From NCBI GenBank assembly GCA_003024175.1, contig MDYQ01000001.1, forward strand, positions 372,001 to 436,000: DNA of 64,000 nt. The letters are read 5' to 3'. Of this stretch, positions 10,252 to 21,844 are shown one piece after another. This stretch comes from Planoprotostelium fungivorum. Lineage: Eukaryota; Evosea; Variosea; Cavosteliida; Cavosteliaceae. Position numbers and translations under genes: made by a program. Each line of letters starts with the position of its first letter. Within the stretch, counting starts at the first letter, position 1. Below the pieces are notes generated by a model. It saw only the letters and a list, made by a program, of their open reading frames with translations. It was not told the origin of the DNA and ran no database searches.

Positions 10252-10379
10252 GGGTGCTCAAGCCGGGCAGCTACGTGGCTTCGCTTCGCGGACAATATTA
10301 CTCTTTTGTCGCGAGATTCAGACACTATACTGCGAGGCTTTTGACATACAAATCACAAAACACCTCGACAACCAACACG
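10252..10379. promoter_or_regulatory. bidirectional promoter region (128 bp)
   Basis: This lies between two divergent ATGs, the small membrane protein (-) and sialate O-acetylesterase (+). Only 128 bp separate them, so the core promoters must overlap or be shared. I see no classical TATA box. Confidence 0.5.
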
Positions 10380-12402
10380 ATGCATCGAGGTCTGTGTGCC
10401 ATCTTTGTCCTCCTGGCTCTATTCGATGCCTTTTTTGCCTTGAACTTTGTTTCCAATACCTTGGGCTCTCACATGGTCCTACAGAGATCACCTCAGAGAG
10501 CGTGAGTCCCTCCATGTTCGTCTCTCTTCGACCACCAATCCAGATCGGGTCGCATGATACACCACGACTTCTACAACTCTAATTCCATGTCACAGACGTA
10601 TCTGGGGTTGGGCCAATGCAGGTCAGGAGATCGCCCTGAGGTTATCCTCCAATGTGACCAACTTCCAAACTAAGACACAAGCATCCGCCGACGGTGCTTG
10701 GGAGGTACTCCTTCCAGCTACTCCCGCCGGTGGACCTTACAAGTGATTGAATCTATTCCATTCTCAATCACAATCACAACTCATTCTCAACAGCATCGTC
10801 GTCAAGGCCGCCAACCCAGCTCTGTCCGCCGAGTTAGAGGTGCGAGAGACGAACAGCAGACGATCTGAATCAACCACAGGACATCTTGTTCGGAGACGTC
10901 TACATCTGCAGTGGACAATCAAACATGCAGATGGCCGTCCACGCCGCCTTCAACTCGACAGAAGAGATCCAGAAGGCCAACGATTACCCCAACATCAGGT
11001 GATTCGCTTCCCCTCTCTTCCGTCTGACGATCTCGATAGAGTCTTCACCGCTGCTCTTCGCATCGCTACCACTGAGCAGGAGGAGCTCCTCAGCATCTCT
11101 GAGACTTGGTCAGCCGCCAGTGCAGACTCCATCGGCCACGACGATTGGAACTACTTCTCCGCCGTAAGACATCATCATCCATGGCCATCATCTCGTTCTT
11201 TCGATTGAACGATCGACAGGCTTGCTGGTTCTACGGAAAGAACGTCTACGATGCCACTCAGGTATCACATCATCTCATCCCATCCTCTTCATCATGATGA
11301 TCAGGTTCCACTCGGTCTCGTCGCCAGCACTTGGGGAGGAACCCTCATCCAAGCTTGGTCTCCCGTATCCGCGACGGAGCAGTGCAAGGAGAGCGCGCCC
11401 ATTTCAAATTTCAAAGTCCAAACGGTCACACCGAACGCCTACTTTGAGGATCCCAACCACCCGAACCTGCTCTGGAACGCCATGGTAAAACTCGAGAAAA
11501 GATTTTTGATTGACCGTTGTAGATGCACCCTTACGTCAAGATGAGAGTGAATGGTTTCGTGTGGTACCAGGGAGAGCAGAACAATGGACACGCAGCCTTC
11601 TACTCCTGCGCTTTTCCCGCCATGATCAACAGCTGGAGGACTTACTTTGGAGTGAGTCCATCTACAACGTTGTAGACGATACCGACGAACGACAGGAGAA
11701 CGTGCCCTTCTACTTTGTGCAGCTTTCCACCTGGAAGTCAGGCATAGACGGATCGATCTCAGATCTGCGAATCTCGCAGATGTCAGCTCTCTCCCTCCCC
11801 TTCACTGGAATGGCCTCCGCCGTCGATCTCAGTGAGCGCGAAATTTCATCCGTTTTTCTCACCCCAACAGGTGACGTCAGCTCCCCCCTGGGTGACATCC
11901 ACCCTCGCTCGAAGCAGGAGGTGATGAAATCTCCACGAATTCTCGTCTCATGACGTCATCAGGTGGGCAGAAGGCTGTCTCTCTTAGCTCTCCACGAGAT
12001 TTACCGCCAGGATGTCTCCTTCACCGGCCCCGTCCCAAATGGCTTCAGAAATTACGCCACAGACGGAGACATTGTCGTCGCCGTTCGATTTAACCCCAAC
12101 ACTCTCTCCGGAGGCCTGGAGCTGAGAAACGTGAGCTGTCCCACGGATGCTCCACAGTGTGGAGCCGTAGCGGAGATCTCTGTGGGTGGTCAGTGGAAGC
12201 CCGTCACCTCTTATGATGTGAGAAGAGGGAGAGAGAAGAGGCTGATGATGACAGATCGAGGGTGATGAAGTGTCCTTCCATCTGGCTCCGACTCAGAATG
12301 CCAAGATCGATGGTATTCGATATGCTTATGCCAACTACCCTCTCTGTGCGGTCTACAACAAGGCAGGTCTGCCCTTGACCCCCTTCGTACACAACTTTTA
12401 GA
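10380..12402 (+). CDS. SIAE: sialate O-acetylesterase, secreted/lysosomal
   Basis: The enzyme removes O-acetyl groups from sialic acids. Evidence is strong. A signal peptide (MHRGLCAIFVLLALFDAFFA) is followed by the beta domain SHMVLQR, the SGNH-like block DVYICSGQSNMQMAV with the catalytic-type Ser, VPLGLVASTWGG, VNGFVWYQGEQN, and ENVPFYFVQLSTW. C-terminally GIRYAYANYPLCAVYN matches the family end. Exons: 10380-10501, 10596-10742, 10794-10839, 10880-10998, 11040-11163, 11220-11261, 11305-11484, 11523-11651, 11696-11831, 11871-11920, 11963-12217 and 12261-12402. The AATAAA begins within two bases of the TAG stop, so the 3' UTR is extremely short. Several introns carry the TCTACAAC/GTTGTAGA or TGACGTCA palindromes. 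Sialic acid itself is unproven for this organism; related xylan/acetyl substrates are possible. Confidence 0.92.
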
Positions 12403-13139
12403 ATAAACGTCCATAGAGGTTCCTCATGTTTCGATGATCGTTGCACTTGTGGCGAGAGCTACCATCAGTGTAAATGGTTTCATCTTCCGGGCTGTGAGGA
12501 GCAAAATTTCGACCGTTTTATCCGTTGAGGGCGTTCCGCCCGGTCACGTGACCACTGGAATCCCTCTTTTTATTTTTGATTGCGGTTGCTAACGTGAATT
12601 TTACGTTGAAGAATAAGAAAAGGGGGACTGAAGGAATTTCGCCATCGGGAAATCATTCTCTTGGCCACCAACAAGAGCAAGCAGCATCACCAGCAACATC
12701 GAGGCCAAAATTCATCAGCAATGAGTCAAACCGTAGCTCTCACCTGAGGCAAAGTCACAAAGCATGGCTAGAATCACACACCCTCACTCTTGATCTTCAC
12801 GATCTCGCTACACGGCCTCTTCCCCTGTGCCACTGGACGATCTCTTCTTACGACAGAAGCTCTCCCTCTCGATGGATCAACAATCAACAATCACCATTGC
12901 CAGCTCAGAATCTCGCACTTGGCCACTACCCTCTTCCATTACAAGATCAGATCAGACACAACGGTCCCGCATTTCCAGAGTTTCAAGACGAGAACGTGTC
13001 CTCAGCCATCTCCACCGAGTGCATCAAACGACAGCCGATCATAAGTAGCTTCGGCTCTCCTCTCGAGGATGATCACAGTCTGTTGTCCCTGAGGTACCGT
13101 TGTGAGGTGACGGGACTGCCACCATGAGCTAGACCACCA
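12403..13139. other. intergenic region, mostly unassigned
   Basis: The minus strand at about 12424-12483 encodes a lone signal-peptide-like ORF (MKPFTLMVALATSATIIET) with no body that I can attach. From 12600 to 13130 the plus strand is CA/TC-rich with long frames of Ser/Pro/His that look compositional, in the same style as 3803-4125, which also precedes a repeat. No gene is called. Confidence 0.35.
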
Positions 13140-13560
13140 ACCAAGAGAACGACGTGCAGCAGTAGTGGCTTCGCCTGCGAGACTGCATGTTGTTGGTCTT
13201 GACCGCGCAGAGTAGACACTCTCGAGTGTTCTCTGTTGCCAGAGTAGAGGGACGAGTAGACACGGTCTGCTGCGTCAGCCCTTTGAGGGTCTCTGCGATG
13301 AAGGCAGGCGAGAGTCTAGTGAGGCTGTGGTGTACGGAGTATGGCCGTACCCAGCCCAGGTGGAGTTTCGGCGTTCTCTCTTCCTCTCTCGGTCGTTGGC
13401 CCAACACAAAATGGCATGCTGAATGCAATGGAATACATTCATTCTGTCATTTTGTTCTTCCCTCTCGTTCATCCGTCTCATCAGTGTCGCTTCTCTCCTG
13501 TGATAGTGCCTCGTTTCTGAAAGGGTCGAAGTCAACATGTTTCAGCTCAACGGTCTTCAA
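13140..13560 (+). repeat. dispersed repeat, M2 module plus tail (copy B2)
   Basis: The M2 core (13285-13360: GAGGGTCTCTGCGATGAAGG ... CCGTACCCAGCCCAG) is nearly identical to the minus-strand copy at 46631-46746. The similarity extends on both sides: upstream through GTAGAGGGACGAGTAGACAC, downstream through TTTCG(G/A)CGTTCTC and an ACACAAA / GAATGGAATAC-like stretch. So at least about 300 bp are shared between these two copies. Confidence 0.8.
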
Positions 13561-13715
13561 CAAAATTGAGACAACGTTATCAGGAATCTAAAGAGGTCAT
13601 AATTGAGCAGGGATAGCGTGCATCACCAACAAGGACCAAAGGATAAGAAGCTGCCATAGTTTTGTCATAAAAAAAGCTGACCAAAATCTTTCTCAACTTC
13701 ATCAGAAAAAAAGGA

Positions 13716-13787
13716 TGACCCCTGAGTGACTTGAACACCCAACCTTCCGATCTGGAGTCGGATGCACTGCCATTGTGCTAAGGAGCC
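13716..13787 (-). tRNA. tRNA-Trp (CCA)
   Basis: A complete 72-nt cloverleaf with no intron. The acceptor pairs GGCTCCT/AGGGGTC with two G-U wobbles; the D stem is GCAC/GTGC, the anticodon stem TCCGA/TCGGA with loop CTCCAGA (anticodon CCA), and the T arm GGGTG-TTCAAGT-CACTC. A run of seven Ts follows on the minus strand as the Pol III terminator. It is identical to the copy at 29322-29393 and shares the 5' flank CAACACCA. Confidence 0.95.
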
Positions 13788-13872
13788 TTGGTGTTGGATC
13801 GAAGTTATTCTATTATACATACCGACACAATCAATGATGTGAGGCAGATGTTCAAACATTGTCTCATCTTTT

Positions 13873-15063
13873 TTATAACATCTCCAATCTGGACAGCTTC
13901 CCTTGACCCACGAAGAAGTATACCTGTTCCGTTCAGTGTTCATGTTCTCTCTCCCCTCACCTGAAATGATCCCAGAGCGAAATGCAGCACTCCGATGAGA
14001 ACGATCAGCACGAAGCCGAATTTCTTGTTCGTAGACAAGATGGGATAAAAGTTGAGCACGAGAAATGCAGTGGATGCCATCGCACCACAGACATTGAAGA
14101 TCCAATGAAAGAACGTCGAAGGAATCAGACACAATATCTGATGGCCATCATCTCTCATGCGACTGTGTCTTCACTCACGGATACCGGTACGTAGATGAAC
14201 ATGGAGTAACCATATAGACATAAGACGTTGGGGAAGCCGAGATCAGCTTGTAGGTACTTCCACACGGCCCACACGAGAGAAGGTATGACACCCATGTATG
14301 TGTAGATGAGGAAGGCGGCCACGTTCAATTTCTGCTCGTTGTAGTTCCACGTGAACCCACTCGTCTCGTTGAAGTGAAACCTGTTCCCGCGTGAATTTCG
14401 GTGGAAATTTCTGCACTCACTTGATCCATTGGGTGATGTTGCCGACGGCGGCGAGGGTGAAGACCAGCGTCGTGGATATCCAAAATGGACCCCACAGATC
14501 AGGGTTGGACTCGATGTGATGGAAGAAATCATTTGGAAAAGGTTTCAGAGTTCTGTGATGGGATGAGATCGTGATGATGCAGTGTCTATGCGCACCTCTT
14601 GCATCGAGATCTGACATCTTCTGTGTTGACATTGAACAGAAACCGATAATATTCGACGTTCCATATCCTTGATGAGGCCACCGGTTGCTCTCCTTCTCAC
14701 AGTTATTCAAATGTCGTGACAGGTGGTCCACGATGATTCGCGATGATGATTGAAGAAGAACAACGTGAAAAATCTGACTCACCGACTCGACTCTCTTCGA
14801 ATGTGTGATCTCCAATAGGTTGACTGTTTGTCGTCTGAGATGATGGAGATCCAATCTTCCCAGCTGGCGCAGTTCCCAAATGAAACTCTGGGATGATTGA
14901 GATCTTAATGGATACTGACAGTCACACCTTCAAAGTCAAACTTCTTCTCAGTTGATGGGCCTGCCACTGACTCTTCTGATTGTGCCGCTCTGTTTCCAAA
15001 CTCGACCGAAGGATCGAACTGGCCCTCTTCTTCCTCCTTCAGTTTCTGATATCTGATCGACAT
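13873..15063 (-). CDS. YIPF1/YIPF2-like Golgi membrane protein (Yip1 domain)
   Basis: Yip1-dom proteins are multi-pass membrane proteins that bind Rab/Ypt GTPases in Golgi trafficking. Start ATG 15063, stop TAA 13873-13875. The cytosolic N-terminus is acidic. Then come IWNVEYYRFLFNVNTEDV and the diagnostic NPDLWGPFWISTTLVF, followed by five hydrophobic helices including LNVAAFLIYTYMGVIPSLVW, LCLYGYSMFIYVPVS and ILCLIPSTFFHWI. Exons: 15063-14928, 14887-14783, 14692-14596, 14552-14421, 14380-14179, 14137-13961 and 13923-13873. The intron 14693-14782 acceptor is ambiguous between two nearby AGs. Ortholog level (YIPF1 versus YIPF2/Yip5) cannot be decided by eye. Confidence 0.88.
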
Positions 15064-15541
15064 GATGTAGTGTTGCTGTTGCTGAGTGGTCGCAGATCTT
15101 CACACTATGCATTGTAGTACGTACAATTCACCTTTTGTCGATTATCGAACACTATTTCTCCAGCTAAGCTCCTTCCACAGGAATTAGTCGTTTCCAATCC
15201 ACCGACCACCAGATCCATACACTCCCATCATTCGGGCAGCCTTAGGCCTCCACTTTGTACGCACCATCGTTGTACAACGTCAGACGAAGAAGACAGTCGC
15301 ATAGACAGACACACCGCCTGTTCCAGTTTGAAGCTTCTCTCTTGCATATTCTTCAAAGTTTTGTTTCGTTGAAAGAGGGGGAGTTCCTGAAACACAAAGG
15401 CTTATTGTTTTCCACCACATCATCCGCCGCGGGGATTTTGAGCACACGGCAGTCGTAGCAGCTCTCTCTTTGTTGGTGAAATAGCTGACGCACGGGCTCT
15501 GGCCTCGTGTCATTCATCGATCACATTGAGAATCACATCAG
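15064..15541. promoter_or_regulatory. divergent intergenic region between YIPF-like (-) and OSCA-like (+) genes
   Basis: These 478 bp separate two divergent starts. No conserved ORF. They must carry both promoters; I see no clear core element. Confidence 0.45.
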
Positions 15542-18500
15542 ATGAACATCACAGAAACGATAAATGGAACCAATGGAACCAATGGGACCGACTCGAATGA
15601 CCTCTATGATGGAGAGAATGGTTTTCAGATCTCTGGATTCAACATCACAATAGTCGTCTCGGCCATCTTTGGTACATTCTTTCTCTTGTGGTTCTACTTC
15701 GGTCGATTCTACTGGAAATGGTTCTATCAGCCCAAGTCCACCTTCTTCTTCCGGTGAGTTCGTTCTTACGTAATCCGCACAGATCTCTTCTAATGATACT
15801 CACAGAGAAAAATCGTGGGCCATAGACAAAGAGGTCTCGAACAGTTGGCTTCTTTGGATATGGTACGTCTATCAATATGACGAGCGAGATCTGTACGAGC
15901 AGAAGGGGGGATTCGATTGTATCATCTACCTGCGGTTTTTAAGAAGCTGCACTCTACTGTTCGGTGCATTCACCTTTTGGGGTTTAGTCGTCGTCTTGCC
16001 CGTCAATTTCACAGGAACCGTGAGTGCATCACATCGACGTCCAATGCATGCTGACGAAAGGAAGAACAAAGACTTGGATCCAAGCGATCCCCTCTACACA
16101 CAGAATAACGCCGTCTATGGTATGGCCAACCTCTCTCAAGGTGAGTCATGGTGGTCCGTCGTGGCTGGGTGTGACTCTCAAACAGCCTCTCCACGTTTAC
16201 ACCTTCACGCCTTCACTTTGGGATTATTTACCGCTGCTGTGTGGTACACGCAGTGGAGAATGTACAGAACTGTGAGCACCATCACATCTCATACATCACA
16301 TCATCACATCAACATCATCACATGATCGTGCGATTCAATTGACCCATTCAGGCCATCGAACTCAATGTGTTAGAACACAACAAGAACCACCTCCGCGCCC
16401 GGACCATCATGGTCACCGAGATGGATGGCCGCACCGCCCGGAGCAACGCATCCATGATGGAGACTTTCCAGGGAATCTACCGCAAGGCCGTCCTCATGAC
16501 CCAGGCCGTTCCTAAGAACGGTACTCTCCACGATCTGGCTGAAGATCGCGAGATTCTCGTTTCAAAATTCAAACAGACTTGTGAGGAGTACGTGTCTAAC
16601 GGTTCAAACGAGAGACCGACTCTCGGGTTCATGCACATGCTGCAGTTGGATCTGCCCAAATCGGTGTGGGCGTCACTGCAGAACCAGCAGGTGAGGGAGA
16701 AAGAGGGAGAGGTGTTGATCGTTGTAGATGAAGAGATTCTTTCAGACGGCGGGGGGGAACCTGTTGGATGTCATTCCGTTACCGAAACGTGAGATTTTAT
16801 TTCATTTTATTTTGATAGTTTTGTATATGTCGTGTTGATGGATGATAGTGATGAAGAAGAAGAATCGATCAACAGGAACGACTGAGGTGAAGTCAGACGT
16901 CTCATCACATGATCTCATCATGATGTCTCATTCTCATCAGATATCCACACCCATGGATCTGACAGAAGAAGTGGAAATGGATGATCAACACGAGAAATTT
17001 CTGACTACCTTGGATGAAATGTCACCCGATCGAGATCTGGAGATCGGTGTAGATCTACAAGTGGGTATGCGACCAACCACAGAAAACTCACCGAAATTCC
17101 AGAGAATGAACAAGAGGTTAGCCAAGCAAGACATGAAGAACCCGGACGACGTGACGTATTCCGTGAGCTTTCCGAGGAATCTCACAGAAATTTCAGGTGG
17201 ATCTCCCTGAGTGGGAAGATGCAACGGTGGAGAAGAGTGTACAGACTCTTTATTTATGTCAAGAGACAAAATTATACAAGAAGTACATTTCAAAAGAAGC
17301 AAAGGTGAACCACCACTCTTGTCTACAGAATTGATGATGAAAGAGCGGCGATCGGCTGAGAGCCATGTTGGTAGAGCCCGCTGACATTGAAGCGGAAGAG
17401 CTTCCGTTGGATTATTTTGATGATCCACCACCACTCCCATCTGAACAGAGGAAGCCGCACGGAATCGACATGATCGATTTTTTCGAGGTGATTGTCTACA
17501 ACGCATCTGAGAAGTGTCGTCTCGATTTATTGTGCATCTACAACGGGGTCTTTTTATCATCGTCACGATTACGAATGATTCGGGTGGACTGATATGGATG
17601 ATAGACTGCCATACAATCCATCGATGAAAAGATGTTGAAGAAGCAGAAAAAGCTGCGAAAATTCGTCCAACTACAACACGCATCGGATCTCATCCACACC
17701 TACGATCCACAAGTGAAGTTTCATCGAAAATTCAGAGGCTGATTACGCACAGAGCCAACCGGACAAGCGTGTCAGAATGACACGCGTTGGGTTTGTTACG
17801 TTCAAGTACGTATCCACCGCCCAGTGCTGTGCTCAGAGCCGACACAGTGGCTACAACAAGAGATTCATGACCCAAATGGCCCCAGATCACAAGGTGACCC
17901 TCCATCTACAACGAGCCGTTGATCAATTTCATCAGGATATCGTCTGGAAGAATCTATCTTGCAGGCAGAGAGAGCAATCCATTCGAATGATCATCGTGGC
18001 AGCCGCACTCGTCGGTCTCTTCTCTTTCTACACCATACCCGTCACGGCCATATCTGCCGTCACGAATCTGGGTGAAATTTTCGCGAGATCTCACTCAGTA
18101 TTCTGACCCTCTCAGGTTACCTGGGTACCATCAGTTGGCTCAAACCCATTGTAGATTGGCTGCAGAGCAATTATTATCTGGGTGGCGTCGTGGGTGGTTT
18201 TCTACCGACCCTCGCACTACAACTCTTCATGGCCATTCTTCCTTGGATATTGACAAAGATCATGCGACACAGCAAGTATTACACGAGGACCCAATTAGAG
18301 ATGGGAGTCATGAAGGCATTCTGGGTCTTCTTACTCCTCAACGTATTTCTCGTGACAAGTTTGGCCGGATCGGTCATTCAGACCATTCAGCAGGTGAGAG
18401 GAACACGGGAGGGTGTGTCATGGATGACACGTGTGTAGATATTGCAGACGCCAGATCTACTGGTGAATCTTCTGGCGGGAGCTCTACCCAAGCAGGCCGA

Positions 18501-19882
18501 ATTCTTCATCGAGTACATGATCATATCCGCTTTCGGTGGGAAAATCGTGGAGAATCCGTGGGAAATTGATGGAGAACAGTACAATACCCGTACGAGCTGT
18601 CGAACATGTTGGACCTGGGTATCATCATGGCTCAATGTTATTTCTTCTCTAGAACGGAGCAGGAGAGGAGGGAGGTGAGATCTCATCGAGATTTCCACAC
18701 GTGACGCGTTGTAGATCAAGAGTGAGAAGGAGAATTACGATTACGTGGAGAATTTTGCCAACGAGATGTTGGTAGGTGAAATATTTTCGGAACAACTCTC
18801 AATCTTTTCAGTCTTTCAGTATCGGCCTGGCCTACAGTGTCATGCAGCCCATCATCTTACCTTTCACTCTCATCTTCTTCGTTATCGCCCACTTCAATGC
18901 AAAGTATCGATTCATATTTATCGTCAGAACGGCTTATGAAGGTGAAAGAGATCTCGTTGGACGAAAAGCAAGCACCCTGAATGTCTCAGGTTACAACTTG
19001 CTACCGACCATGATGCTGTTCATGACTGTATCTGTATTGATCTTCCAAGCCACCATGGTCGGACTGTTTGCCCTGCAGGTGACAGGTTTAACTCCAAAGA
19101 AAACTCTGACGTCATCAGCTCTTCCCCACGGGTACCATCTTCTCTGCCGTGTGCATCGTGCTGACTGCCATCGTTCACATGCTGTTGGTCGCACACTATG
19201 AGAAATCCATCACCTTCGTTCCACTCAGACACTGTGATCCACAGAAGTTAACAAACGTAGACGACATCGAGAAGATTGCCAGGTGGTACCAAGACCCCGT
19301 ACAGATGGTGAAGGACTTCATTCGAATGTAAATCTCAGTCGTCATAGAAACCGGAGTCCATCTACAACGGTATCAAACATTTGAGACGCGACGAGGCGGA
19401 GGGTGACGTCGATTCCGACGTGGAAGAGGTTCGTTGTAGATGGAACTTTCCCGGAATGATTTCGACAGGTTCAACCCACGCGCAGCAAGGCCGCCGCCCT
19501 GGGTGCCGCCCTTTTAGCAGTCAACGCCGTCGGACGATTTATGAAGAAGGCAGTTCAGCAGGGAAAGAACTTGGACAACCTCACAAAGGGCTCTTTAGAG
19601 AAGACGGCCTATCGCTCGCCCGTCGTGACTTCAGATGGGGCGACATCATCTCCGGATCTGTCGAGTGAGATGATGTGATTGGAAATGAGATGACTGATGG
19701 AGTCCAGCGAGGTCGCCCATGAAGTCGAGGCTGAAGAAGAAAGGTGAGGAAGAGGATGTGGAGTTGATGATGATGTTGATGCAGATTCGGACGGGGAATC
19801 AGATGATGATTACTACCAGACGACTCATAGTGATACGGACACTGAAACGGATGAAGAGATGGATTATAGAAAGAAAGATTAG
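15542..19882 (+). CDS. OSCA/CSC1/TMEM63-type mechanosensitive ion channel
   Basis: The product is an OSCA/TMEM63 family channel, a multi-pass plasma-membrane cation channel gated by osmotic or mechanical stress. The N-terminus is extracellular with four NGT/NIT-type glycosylation sites, then TM0 (ITIVVSAIFGTFFLLWFYFG). The first core helices follow (LLFGAFTFWGLVVVLPVNFT), a long cytosolic loop holding RTIMVTEMDG and GFVTFKYVSTAQCCAQ, then the pore region: RMIIVAAALVGLFSFYTIPV, LAGALPKQAEFFIEYMIIS, QYPYELSNMLDLGIIMAQ and SFSIGLAYSVMQPIILPF. The tail is acidic (DSDGESDDDYYQ) with TAG at 19880-19882. I count about 18 introns, for example 15754-15805, 16020-16064, 16141-16185 and 16272-16351. One intron of about 118 nt (17491-17608) holds two TCTACAACG motifs. 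The cytosolic insert (about 16850-17490) is longer and more acidic than usual. Confidence 0.9.
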
Positions 19883-20209
19883 ATGGACTTGGAGGTCCAT
19901 CGGTGCTCATGGCAGTTGTCTCGAATACATGTACTTTGGATCGCATGTGATATTGTAGATATCAAGTAACATTCATTTCTTTTTGCTCCTGGCCATGTGA
20001 AGCGAATCGTAGCTGTAGAGAGTCAAATTATTAATTAATACACAGAGGTGGAGTAAATATCGTCGACATATTTATGTTTGACGGATGATAGACACGCGCC
20101 GATTTTCACGTAATCAAGGGGCGCGATCATCATCTCCGCGTCTCAAAGTGTCTCCTTCGTCTGCCTTCGGTAAGCTCATTCTTTCCTCCTCCAGGCACAG
20201 ACAGGCAGC
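19883..20209. other. intergenic region upstream of a secreted protein gene
   Basis: No ORF of note. A possible 5' UTR intron (GTAAGC ... TCCTCCAG, about 20170-20193) precedes the next ATG. A GTTGTAGA-like half motif (ATTGTAGATATC) lies at about 19953. Confidence 0.4.
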
Positions 20210-20792
20210 ATGAGGACATTCTTTGTGATCGCCCTCACCATCACTCTCGTCAGCGGGTGGAACCTCCACGTGGTCAACAATGTGGCTCCCTGCAGCGGTC
20301 GTGACTACGCCACCATAAAGTTGTTCACCTCAGACAACGCCCAGCACCTAGTCAACAGAGGTAAGATCCATCCATCATCGATTGCGATGCATCGTAGTCT
20401 GACAATTATCAGGACAATCCTTCATCGTCGATGGAACGAAAGTCGGATTCCTAGGATTAGGCATTCAAGAGAATGGAATGTACTGTAGATCGAACGGGTG
20501 GGAGAACGGATGCATCAATCCGGACAATGCTGGCATGCAGCTGGTGGTCAACCAAGGAAACTGCGCATCTGTCACCCTGAACAACCCCTTCTACTGTGGA
20601 GCCCACCCTCCCAATGCGAGGGGGATCATCGATATCGCAATGAGCGGAAGTTGGCCCAACTGTATCGCAACTTTGACGAGGTACGTGGACTGATCTCGAT
20701 CATTCCATCATCCTGTGAAAGGGTATACGAGAATCGACGACTGATTCGTGATCAGAAAGGGAAATGCACCTGGCTGCAGCAGCCACTGCTAA
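20210..20792 (+). CDS. small secreted cysteine-rich protein
   Basis: Signal peptide MRTFFVIALTITLVSG, then about 130 residues with eight cysteines (an even number, suggesting four disulfides). The exons are 20210-20361, one from about 20413 to 20681, and a short last exon about 20756-20792 encoding GNAPGCSSHC before TAA. If the last intron is not removed the protein would end ...TRYVD with six cysteines, so the splice choice matters. AATAAA follows at 20814. The domain is unrecognised; the N-terminal WNLHVVNN and the Gly/Asn-rich core suggest a small beta-sandwich. Likely extracellular. Confidence 0.7.
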
Positions 20793-21018
20793 ATAATGCG
20801 CACCCTATGTATTAATAAATATGACTCATCCATTGTTGTTGTCCCTCTTGTCCTTTTTCTCACGCTGGGCTCTCCGTTTGTTCTTGCGTTCTTTCACTGA
20901 ACACGCCACAAACAGCTTCATTAAGCTCATTCCGTGATCAATCTCAGCACTTCTCATGTGCTTAAGAGCATGAAGAAGGTATATAAAGGTACACTTGGTC
21001 GTCGTAATCATACATTCT
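20793..21018. other. short intergenic gap
   Basis: The 3' ends of two convergent genes. It contains the AATAAA for the secreted protein and an AT/CT-rich stretch. Nothing coding. Confidence 0.4.
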
Positions 21019-21549
21019 CTAGATTTCGTGTCTCTTCAAAAGTTGTTGTTCCTCAAATGTCTCTTTGTCAAAAAATTCAGTCTCTTCCTCTTCTTCCTTG
21101 ATGGTTTCCAGCTCAGACGGCCAGTCTAACTCATTATTCTTATCAGGTGGCCAGCTCTGTGAGCGCACGATAGCACATTTGTTGAGTGTCTGTTGTTGTA
21201 TCGAAAGAGGTGACGACGACACGGATTGCATAATGGGTGACAATTGGGTTGGTGGACTCATATCTAAGTCCGAAAGTGGTATGACTTCTCCATGCAGTTG
21301 CTGTCGTAGCCGAGAGAGTAATGTCTCGATCCTGGGATTCGTCTTCTTCAATTTGCTCAAAGTATCGTCATTCATCGGTTTCTTCTCCGTTATGGACAGT
21401 GACTCCATAGAGAGTGTCTTCTCTCCCATCGAGGAGGTGCTGCTCTCTTGGCTTGACGGGGAAAAGTGTAGTTCTGCGGCGTTTACAAGTAACTTTCTAA
21501 CGAACCTTAACCGGTGATTTTCGACAGGCCTCCTGCGTCTGGAGGACAT
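21019..21549 (-). CDS. hypothetical Ser/Glu-rich protein, apparently intronless
   Basis: A 176-codon frame starts MSSRRRRPVENHRLRFVRKL (basic, amphipathic). It continues through Ser-rich and Pro-rich disordered sequence (SPSSQESSTSSMGEKT) and ends in an acidic patch (ETIKEEEEETEFFDKE) before TAG 21019-21021. There is no signal peptide or TM. The composition looks like a real disordered protein, and its intronless state is unusual in this window. An upstream exon cannot be excluded. Function unknown. Confidence 0.5.
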   Translation of the reverse strand: MSSRRRRPVENHRLRFVRKLLVNAAELHFSPSSQESSTSSMGEKTLSMESLSITEKKPMNDDTLSKLKKTNPRIETLLSRLRQQLHGEVIPLSDLDMSPPTQLSPIMQSVSSSPLSIQQQTLNKCAIVRSQSWPPDKNNELDWPSELETIKEEEEETEFFDKETFEEQQLLKRHEI

Positions 21550-21844
21550 TCAGCTCCTTTGAACCCTGTTGTCAGGCAGGCAAGAGTTTCATAACCATAA
21601 ACGAACGCGTTTATATCTCTCGTTTGGGTATGTATCTCTCTTCCACCGTATATCGAAGTTTTGTGGGGGAGGAAGCACGAAAATGGTACTGGTGACCTCA
21701 TCTATCGTTTGGAGGAGATTTTGGCTCAGGCTAATATCAGAAGTTGCATCGGTCAAATAGAGAGGAGAAATATGGAGGTATTCTGTCAATTTGTTCTCAT
21801 TCTACAACGGTACCAGTCTCGGAGATCTCCACACGAGCATCAGC

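Noticed and set aside
12576-13127. 183-codon open frame on the plus strand before a repeat
   Set aside because: Ser/Pro/His/Gln-rich with no domain; alternative frames are open too. It looks compositional and lies next to repeat B2.
19340-19380. TCTACAACGG in the OSCA gene counted as an intronic motif
   Set aside because: In my splice model it encodes Ser-Ile-Tyr-Asn-Gly within an exon.
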